Shown here: in pieces, positions 25,701-33,100 of the stretch | How the letters are laid out: the number at the start of each line of letters is the position of its first letter | How positions within the stretch are numbered: the stretch's first letter is position 1 | NCBI RefSeq assembly: GCF_001940455.1 | Contig: NZ_MKQR01000009.1 | Location: forward strand, 756,312-815,172 | Source of the DNA: Actinokineospora bangkokensis | GTDB taxonomy: Bacteria; Actinomycetota; Actinomycetes; Mycobacteriales; Pseudonocardiaceae | DNA: 58,861 nucleotides | Direction of reading: 5' to 3' | The notes under the pieces: generated by a model | Seen by the model: the letters and a program-made list of their open reading frames with translations, nothing else | Told to the model about the DNA's origin: nothing | The model's database searches: none | Position numbers and translations under genes: made by a program

Positions 25701-27146
25701 GTGGGCGACGGCGTCGGGCGGGTGCTGGTGGTCGACGACGTGCTGGTCTCCGACCAGGTGCCCGCAGGGCCCAGGTACCGGTTCCAGGTCTACGACCACC
25801 TCGCCTCGTCCACGGTGGAGCTCACCGAGACCGGGGCCGTGCTGTCCTACGAGGAGTACTACCCGCACGGCGCCACCGCCTACTCCGCTGTGGACAAGGA
25901 CATCCGCACCACCGCCAAGCGCTACCGGTTCACCGGGCGCGAGCGCGACGAGGAGAGCGGCCTGAGCCTGCACGGCGCCCGCTACTACGCGCCCTGGCTG
26001 GGCCGCTGGACCTCCGCCGACCCGTCGGGCCTGGTCGGCGGCATCAACCCCTACACCTACGCCCACGCCAACCCCGTCGAACTCCGCGACGACAACGGCA
26101 AGTGGCCCGAGTTCGTCGACAAGCTCCGCAAGGACCCCGGCGCCACGCTCAAGCAGGCGGCCGCCACCGTCGGCAAGGTCGCCCTGTCCTACGCCGAGAC
26201 CCGCCTCACCCAGCTGTCGGACAAGGCGCAGATGCTCAACCCTGTCACCGCCACCGTCACGCTGGGCGCGGCGGCCGTGCAGAAGGTGACGACCGAGGTC
26301 AAGGCGGTGAAGGCGGCCTACCAGCAGGGCGGCGGGGGCGCGAAGGGCGCGGCGCACGCCACGGCCCGCGCGTTGGCGGGCTCGGTCGGCGCCCACGTCG
26401 GGGACAGCGTGGCGAAGGCGGTGAAGTCCGGTGGCGGCGCGGCGAAGGCGGTCGACGCCGGGCTCGCCGCGCTCGCGGACGACACGAAGGAGCTGAACCC
26501 GCTCTACCAGCTGGGAGTGGGTGTGGTGGGCGCGCCGACCGCCACCTACGACGCCTTGCAGCGCGGCGACACGACCGCTGCGGGCAAGCACCTGGCGGAG
26601 GGGCAGCAAGGGCTGGAAGAGGCCGCCCAGGCCTTGATCCCCCTAGCCGCCGAGGCGGGCGCCTTCAGCAAGGCCCGGCCCGACCTGACTGTCCGGGCGA
26701 TGAGCGGCGGCGAGAGCATCACCCACGCCGAGGGGGGGACCCTGCCGATCTCGCACGAGAAAGCCGCCACCGTGGTGGCCGAGCAGATGGAGTCGCTGGG
26801 CATCCCCGAGCGATACCGCGGCTACACCGATCTCGACACCGGGCGGCGCGTGCCAGCCTATGAGCCGGTGGAGACCGGCAGGATCGGCTCCAACGTGCGG
26901 GAGGGTTCGGCCCACTCCGGCATCGGCATCGACGCGGGCGTGCTGCGCGGCATACCCGAATGGACGGCGTGGAACGAGGCCGACCTGCCCGCGCGGGTGC
27001 AAGCCGTGACCCAGCACGAGTGGTGGGAGTTCAAGGGCTTCGAGCACGCCGAGGCGTTGCTCGAAGGCCACGCCCAGCGGTTCACCCTGCCCATCGGCGA
27101 AGGCGCCAAGGCGATCCTGCGATCCATGGGCCTTCCCCGCAAGTAG
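19743..27146 (+). CDS. Tc toxin TcB-TcC fusion protein (SpvB, FG-GAP-like, RHS core, variable C-terminal domain)
   Basis: A 2467-residue protein. Residues ~10-300 are an SpvB domain (VVSLPTGGGAIRGVGEAF, LVLNYDSGAGNGLFGLGWSL). Residues ~370-650 carry FG-GAP/VCBS-like calcium-loop motifs (VDLTGDGRADAL, ADLTGDGLADLV, ADVDGSGPTDLL). TcdB middle domains follow (VDNNLGLRTRVEYTPSTRY, HHGHYDGVERAFHGFGRVE). RHS/YD repeats continue to a classical RHS core near residues 2060-2120 (LHGARYYAPWLGRWTSADP, NPYTYAHANP, RDDNG), where autoproteolysis releases the cargo in known TcC proteins. The last ~345 residues are Ala/Gly-rich, then a ~145-residue domain with SAHSGIGIDAG and TQHEWWEFKGFEH. GTG 19743 has GGAGG 7 nt upstream. 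It should form the cocoon that holds the cargo toxin. Fusion of TcB and TcC is unusual. Confidence 0.9.
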   Translation: MAEQGDGELRAPVVSLPTGGGAIRGVGEAFTTNPVTGTASLRVPVAVSAGRAGFAPELVLNYDSGAGNGLFGLGWSLELPAISRKTDTGVPRYDDSDVFVLSGSDDLVPEPTTRPVDGFTVRRYAPRVEGALARVEQWRHDLTGDVHWRSISRDNVLTVFGADPGSRVADPADDSRVFSWLVSQVRDDRGQVAVYRYARENSDNVAVHSAPERHRDEDARGAARHPVSIRYGNEAPLLDARGGRPRFLSGEQVEAARWMFEVVFDYGETDGAWAVRPDPFSTRRPGFEVRTYRRCHRVLMRHRFSDDPAGELVKSTEFSYGGDVYSLLASVTHVGYRDGVSRQLPPVEFTYSPADLAPTTHSVEGAPDGAAARWVDLDGEGVPGALVTGAGAWYFHRNLSPLGAPAFARAAAVATTPGDTEGRQLLDLAGDGSLDLVDLSGPVPGFAERTADGWAPWRAFAALPVVDWADPGVQFVDLTGDGRADALAPGEPVPRWHPALGEAGFGGGLPVEAGGGRPWDATRDEAVFFADLTGDGLADLVRVRPGEVVYWPALGHGRFGARVDTEGAPRFDTPDLFDARRLRWADVDGSGPTDLLYLGRDGVQVHRNLSGDSWVLAGVLDAVPPLDTDTTVEVVDLLGDGTACLTWSSARLPLACTSLHADKPHLLTGVDNNLGLRTRVEYTPSTRYHQRDRQDGSPWATRLPFPVHCVSRTVVTDAWRGTRFATDYSYHHGHYDGVERAFHGFGRVEQVDVESFEEFAGAAAGTPFATGERALQQAAVKTVSWFHTGAEVDLSAEHAPGPDVVVAGVEVVDDLDPEERRQAVRAAKGTLLRRERHQLDALGAPARLLSAETTRVGVRLVRRGPVHSVFQVVDVESASQHHELDVGAEPDPRTTHTLTLRTDDLGNPLQVVTATYPRRGSYTDELPAATVAAIRALQRQVRVTHVETRYTDDVTGADDHRPRLPCETRTHELTGLIPRNGTHFTTVELRELRLSQVHQDDGVPVPDQLPHRYADGLGPRRRLVAHSRTLFSDGHSPAPWRGLTGRGLVHEHHRLALTEALLTEVYGAKLTSEVRAALDDPARSGYLTGAALADRFPGEDTAGQFWARSGTAGFTDDPAATFFQPTRFTDPYGAVTTQTYDARALHVATSVDAAGNTTTVERYDHRVLAPAVLRDVNDNRTEVAFDALGTPVALSVLGKGDADDPLPAALLDPPPDEVAAFLNRPDLDEPAARRWLAGATVRYLHDLGGRSGEDGSVVWAAHPPAACTLRRERHLRSPGGASSPVQAAFVYSDGAGSTLLRKVPAAPAEPGGPVRWVASGRVVVNNKGNPVLAYEPAFADPDIGLRYETPPAAGLATTTHYDAVDRVVRVDLPDGAVRRTEFSPWHVTTWDENDAVMGSEWYAQRAGLPEDSADGRAARLAAEHAGTPTTTLLDGPGRVVAAVAHNRVRDDAGAVVDERSVTVTRFDHQDNPLWTRDARGNLVVQVVQPAGPVRGDGDPAGRCTGYDLLGNALVERGADTGSRWRLPDATGALLFAWDERGTPGGPVTTRVHRTDRDLLRRPVAQWFADGGEPPVLVSRYAYRDGTDAEGAELNLHGRLHQHHDEAGLVTTARVDVDGNVVEVTRRLLADHRAARADWSGDPAALLDTEEFTEASEFDALGRVTRRYDWHRGVGARVAVHDTEYDAGGAPTAIRLLLRAIRTGTGHTEDADTRATTVVERITYDASGHRSTVRHGNGTTTTHEVDPATRRPRRLSTTRTGAAAVQDLHFTHDAVGNLVEVRDDAVQPAFFANQVVDARTRYTYDACYRLTSATGRENGAALGAVGQDTPAAERVGFPVTTPGTLRSYSQDYTHDTVGNLLRVRHHAGPGSWTRVLTPADDGDRLASTAVGSDLPVAHRHDSRGNLLNLAATDDHLEWDHRDLLRFYDRGGGGRVHYTYDAGRERVRKVSDDPTGTRVAWSRIRLGGTEVYRRYSRGAVVEHVESVHVGDGVGRVLVVDDVLVSDQVPAGPRYRFQVYDHLASSTVELTETGAVLSYEEYYPHGATAYSAVDKDIRTTAKRYRFTGRERDEESGLSLHGARYYAPWLGRWTSADPSGLVGGINPYTYAHANPVELRDDNGKWPEFVDKLRKDPGATLKQAAATVGKVALSYAETRLTQLSDKAQMLNPVTATVTLGAAAVQKVTTEVKAVKAAYQQGGGGAKGAAHATARALAGSVGAHVGDSVAKAVKSGGGAAKAVDAGLAALADDTKELNPLYQLGVGVVGAPTATYDALQRGDTTAAGKHLAEGQQGLEEAAQALIPLAAEAGAFSKARPDLTVRAMSGGESITHAEGGTLPISHEKAATVVAEQMESLGIPERYRGYTDLDTGRRVPAYEPVETGRIGSNVREGSAHSGIGIDAGVLRGIPEWTAWNEADLPARVQAVTQHEWWEFKGFEHAEALLEGHAQRFTLPIGEGAKAILRSMGLPRK

Positions 27147-27182
27147 CCCTCCCGACAGCACCAGCGACCCGAAGGGCGCACC

Positions 27183-30100
27183 ATGCAGCCGATCACCCCA
27201 CCCGTCACCGTGGAGAGCCCGCGCGCTGTCGTCGTCGCGCTGCAGGACGCCCTGCGGGCGCTGCTGACCGCGGGTGAGTTCGACATCGGTCCCGACGACC
27301 GGCTCGCCTACCTGCGGGAGGTCGAGTCCGAGCGCGGGGAGTACGGGTACACCACGGACAAGGTCGTCGGCATCGCGCAGTCGCAGTACGGGGTCGAGGT
27401 GTCCGGGCGGGTCGACGAGCGGACCGCCGAGCTGCTCAACGAGCTGCTGCGCCGCCACGGGCTGCTCACCGGGGAGCCCGCTGAGCCGCTGGTCGTGGCC
27501 GGGCAGGTCACCCGCGACGACGGGACGGGGATCGGCGGGCTGACCGTGGCGGTGGTGGCGGCCGAGGGCGCGGCGGTGCGGCTGGGGCAGGACACCACCG
27601 GGGTCGACGGGCGCTACACCGCCCGGTGCGACCCGGCCGCCGCGCTGCTGGTGTCCGTCGTGGACGCCCGGGGCGCGGTGCTGGTCACCTCCGAGGTGCG
27701 GCGCCGGTCCGCCGGGCTGGTCGTGGTCGACCTCGTCGTGCCCTACGCCGTCGACGCGCCCCGGGACCGGGTGCGGGGGAACGTCGTGCTGGCGCACGGG
27801 GCGCCCGCGGAGGGGGTGGAGCTGCGGCTGTACCGGATCGGGTTCGGCGGGAAGGCGACCCAGGTCGGCTCAGGGCGCACGGGCGAGTCGGGGCGCTACA
27901 GCCTGGACGTGCCGCCCGGGGTCGGGGGGTTGGAGCTGCGGGCGGTGGAGCCGGGTGGGGCGCAGGTGGTGCTGACCCGCCCGATGCACGGACGAGGCGC
28001 CGCGCCACTGGTCGTGGTGGCACCCACGCGGGTGCAGCCGCCCGCCCCGGAGCACCGGCGGCTGGCGGCGGGCCTGGCCCCGCACGTCGGTGACCTGGCC
28101 GCGCTGGCCGGGGCCCGCGAGGACGACGGCCGCCAGGACCTGACGCTGCTCACCCGGGCGACCGGGTGGGACGCGCGGCTGCTGGCACTGGCCGCCAACG
28201 CCGCCTCCCTGGCCCGCACCACGGCCCTGCCGCACGAGGCGCTGTACGGGATGCTGCGGGCGGGCCTGCCCGCCGACCCGCTGCAGCTGGCCAGGGTCAG
28301 CGCACCCGCGGTGCGCGCCGCGCTCACCACGGCCCGCGACGCCGGGGTCATCGGGCTCACCGACGCCGCCATCACCTCCGCCACCGGCACCTTCACCGCC
28401 TACGCCAGGGCGACCGGGCTGGCGCTGCGCGCCCCCGGCTCCCGCTCCACCTACGGCGACATGCTGGCCACGGCCCCGCTGGACGCCTCAGCCAAGGCCG
28501 CGTTCGCCACCGCGTTCCTCGACCACCGCGGCGACGCCGAGGGCCTGTGGGACGCGGTGGCCCGCGCCGGGGTCGGGCCCGACCAGGTGCGGCTCCTGCG
28601 CAGGCAGGGCAAGCTGGCCTTCCTCACCGCCAACAGCGCCCAGCTGACCGGCAGGCTCCAGCAGCTGCTCGGCGCGGCGGAGCCCGACGCCCTGGTCGGC
28701 AAGCAGTTCTACGAGCCGCAGCCGTGGTTGGCCGAGCTGCGCGCGCTCAGCGGCGGCGACCCGCAGCGGCTGGCCGCGCTGGTGCCGACCGCCTACACCG
28801 GCGCCGACGCCACCGCGCGGGCGGAGGCCTACGCCGCGGACCTGGCCCGCAAGGTGCGGGTCGGCTACCCCACGCAGGTGCTGGCCGACCGGGTGACCCG
28901 CGACGACGGCACCCGCTTCCGGCTCGGCCCGGCGCGCGCGGAGGTCGCCACCCTGCTCGGCCGCGCCTCCGGCCTCGGGTTCCGGCTCGGCCGCAGCTCG
29001 GTGCAGGCCTTCCTGACCGAACACCCCGCCGCCGCGGCCGGGCTGTCCGCGCCGGAGGCGGCCAAGGAGGGGCTGCGCACCCTGCACCGGGTCTACCAGC
29101 TGACCCCCAGCGACGAGGCACTGCCCGTGCTGCTCGAACACGGCCTGACCTCCGCCTTCGACATCGTGGCCCTCAGCGAGGCCGACTTCATCTCCCGCTT
29201 CGGCGCGTTCTTCCCCGACGGGCAGGCGCACCTGGTCTACCGCAAGGCCCAGCAGGTCAGCAGCGTCACCTACACGCTGTTCACCGCCGCCCGCACCCTC
29301 GACGCCACGGCCGCGGTGCCGGTGGTCGCCGCGGCCACCGAGGTCCACCAGGCCGCCCGCGACGACCTGGTCAAGCAGTTCCCCACCCTGCGGTCGCTGT
29401 TCGGGTCGCAGGACCACGGCGAGTGCGAGCACTGCCGCTCGGTGCTCAGCCCCGGGGCGTACCTGGTGGACCTGCTGCGGTTCGTCGACGTGGAAGCGCC
29501 GCTGTGGCGCAACTTCCTGGCGACGTGGCGCGAGCGCCACAACGGGGTCGACTACCCCGGCCCGCACCCCTACGACGTGCTCACCGCCCGCCGCCCCGAC
29601 CTGCCGCACCTGCTGCTGACCTGTGAGAACACCGAGACCGAGCTGCCGCACATCGACCTGGTCACCGAGGTGCTGGAGTACCACGTCGCGCACGGGGCGC
29701 TCGCGGCGGACGCGGTGCGCGACACCGGCTCGGCCACCACCGAGGAGCTGCTGGCCGAGCCGCAGCACGTGCTGGCCGAGGCCTACACCGCCCTCGACGC
29801 CGCGCGCTACCCCGTCGGGCTGCCGTTCGACCTGTGGTTGGCGACCGCCCGCGCGTTCTGCGGCTCCACGGGGACTCCGCTGTGGACGGTGCTCGACGTC
29901 CTGCGGCCCACGGCGGCGCTGGTCGACGCGGGCGCCGACTACGACGGTTCGGCGGTGCTGGCCGAGGAACTGGGCCTGAGCCCCACCGAGGTGGCCGTGC
30001 TGACCGACCCCGAGCCGCTGGACACCTGGTTCACCCTCTTCGGCCACACCTCCGCCGCGCAGGCGCTCACCCCGGCCACCGCCGCGGACACCGGCGAGCG

Positions 30101-33100
30101 GGTCGACCTGCGGTCGGCGGCCTGCTTGGCCCGCCGCCTCGGGGTCACCTACCGCGACCTGCTCGACCTGGTGCGCTGCGGCTGGATCAACCCCGAGCTG
30201 CCCACCCTGGTCCTGCTGCGCGCCCTCGGCGCCACGCCCACCGACGTCCTGGCCTACCGCGCCGACCTGCCCTTCTACACCGCGAACCGGGACCTGGTCG
30301 GCGTCGACCCCGGCGCGCTCACCCCGGCGCAGCGGGACCGCTACCTGGCCCTCAGCGCGGCCCAGCGCGAGCGGCTGGCCGCCGTGGCCGACCTGGAGAC
30401 CCGGCTGGCCGCGATCACCGCCGCCCACCCCGGGTTCGACGCCCGCGCCTGGCTGACCACGGCGTTGGCGGACGGCACCTTCGACGACGTGCTGGTGCTC
30501 GCCGACACCGACAGCGACGACAGCTTCGAGACCGCCACCGTGCGCTACGCCGACGGACGCCCCGCCGACCCGGTCGTCTACCTGCGCCTGACGCTGTTCG
30601 TGCGGCTGCGGCGCACCCTGGGGTGGACCACCGACGAGCTGGACCGGGCGCTGGTCGCGTTCACCCCGGCGGACACCCCGTTCGACGCCGCGCACCTGGC
30701 CCAGCGACCGCTCCGCGGGGTGCTGGTGCTGCTGGCCCACCTCGACCGGCTGCACGGCCTGCTCGGCGTGCCCCGCACCGACCTGCTGGTCCTGTGGGAC
30801 GACCTGGCCACCACCGGGCGGTCCTCCCCCTACGCCCGCCTGTTCCTCACCCGGTCGGTGCTGCGCGCCGACCCGGCCTTCGACGACCCGCTGGGCCGCT
30901 ACCTGCGGGACCTGCCCGCGGCGGAGCGCCCGGTCGCCGCGCACCGACCCGCGCTGCAATCGGCCCTCGGCGCGACCGCCGACGACCTCGACCGGGTCCT
31001 GCGCCGCACCCACCCCGACGCCGCACCGGACATCTCCCTCGCCGTGGTGTCCGACCTGCGCCGCCACACCCTGCTGGCCAAGGCGCTGGGGATGCCGGTG
31101 CGCGACCTGCTGGCGCTCATCCGGCTCTCCGGCACCGACCCGTTCCGCCCCCTGGGCCCGGGGCCGCTGGCGGAGGACCCGCCGCCCGCCGAGACCCTGC
31201 GCCTGGTGGAGCTGGCCCGCGCCCTGAGCTCCAGCGGGCTCACCGTCGCGGACCTGGACTACCTGCTGCGCCACGAGACCGCCGACCACCCCGCCGACCA
31301 CACCGACCGCGCCGCGACCCTGGCCACGTTGCGCACCATCTCTGACGGCATCCGCGCGGTCCACGCCGACCACCCCCTGCCCGACGCGACCACCCCGATC
31401 ACCACCGCCCGACTCGGCGCCGAACTGGGCTTGGCGTTCGCGCCCTCGGTCGTCGACCGGTTCCTGGGCCTGCTGGAAGGCACCTCGGGCACCACCGTCT
31501 CGGTCCCCGCTACCCCCGCCGACCAGCTGGACCCGGTCGCCTTCGCGGGAACAGCGGTGACCGACCTGCACTACGACCAGACCCGCCAGCAGCAGCGCGC
31601 CACCGTGCGAGGTGTGCTGACCGACGAGCAGCGGGCCGCCCTCGTCGCCGCCCACCCCGGACCGGCGCTGCCCGCGCTGCTGGACGCCGCGCGCGCCGAA
31701 GCCCGCGCCTTCTTCGACGCCACCCTGCGCAAGCAGCGGCTGCGGCTCGACGACGAAGCCGGGTTCCTCGACGACGCCGACTTCGCCACCCTGTTCGCCC
31801 CGGTCATCCCGGACACCGACCTCGGTGCCCGGCGCCACCGCGTGGCCGAGGCGTTCCTGCCCGTGCTGCGCCGCAGGCTGGTGCGGGCCTTGGTCGTGCA
31901 GACCGTCACCGGGCGGACCACGGCGGACCCCGCGCTGGTGACCGACCTGCTGACCGACGAGCGCCTGATCTCGACCCCCGGCGCGCTGCTGGGCGACCTC
32001 TCCGCCGTGGGGGACCTCGGGTTCAGCACCACCCACCGGGCCACGTCGGAGGACCCGTGGCTGCCCGGCCCGGACCTGCCCGACGTCGACACCTCGGGCG
32101 CGGTCGACGTGCGGTTCGACGGGTACCTGGAGGTGCCCGCGCCCGGCCCGTACCGGTTCACCGCCACGCTCGACACCGCGGGCGCCTCGGTCCGGCTCAC
32201 CTTCCCCGACCGGGCGGACCCGGTGCTGCTGGCGACCACCGCGACGGCCGCGGGCCAGGAGCACAGCGCCTACCTGGAGCTGGAGGCCGCCACCGCGCAC
32301 CGGTTCACCGCCGAGGTCATCGGCGGCGGACACGTGCAGGTGCAGGGCGAGTCGCTGCCCCGCGGCGGGCTCGACCGGCTGGCGCCCCGGCCCGCCGCCG
32401 CGCTCGACCGCGCCGCGGACGCCCTGCTGCTGCTGGACAAGGCGCTCGCGGTCACCACCGGGTTGGCGCTGTCCCGGCGCGAAGTGCGCCACCTGCTCAC
32501 CCACCGCGCCGAGTTCAGCCTCGACCTGTCCCGGCTGCCCGTGCGCGCCCACCCCGACAACACCGCCCTGGCCACCGAGCTGTTCACCGGGATCGCGCGC
32601 GCCCTGGACTACACGCGGCTGCGCCAGGAGGTCGCGGGCGGCGGTGACGGGCTCGTGGACGTCTTCGCCGCCGCCACCCCCGCCGACGCCCACGCCGCGC
32701 TGGCCGCCCTCACCCGACGCCCCACCGAGGTCGTGACAGACGCGGTCGCGGCCCTGCCCGCCGCCCCGCTGACCGACGAGCGGTCCGTGCGCCGGGTGTG
32801 GGAGCTGTTGCGGGTCGTCGAACGGCTGGGGGTGCCGGTGGCCGCCGCCCGGTCGTGGACCCGGATCATCGACCCCACCGCCACCCCGGCCGAACGGGCC
32901 GCGCTGGCCGCCGACCTCACCGCGGCGGTGAAGTCCCGCTACGACACCGAGACGTGGCTGTCGGCCTCGCGCGCGGTGGTCGACCCGCTGCGGCAGCGCC
33001 GCCGCGACGCGCTGGTCGCCCACGTGCGCCACACCGGCGGGTTCACCAGCACCGAGCAGCTCTACGAGCACTTCCTCGTCGACCCCGGCGCCGAACCGGT

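Noticed and set aside
19686..26609. Minus-strand open frame of about 2,300 codons opposite the Tc B-C gene
   Set aside because: The plus-strand frame shows continuous Tc domain signatures. The minus frame is a low-complexity shadow (Val, Gly, Arg, His, Gln rich) produced by high GC at third positions.
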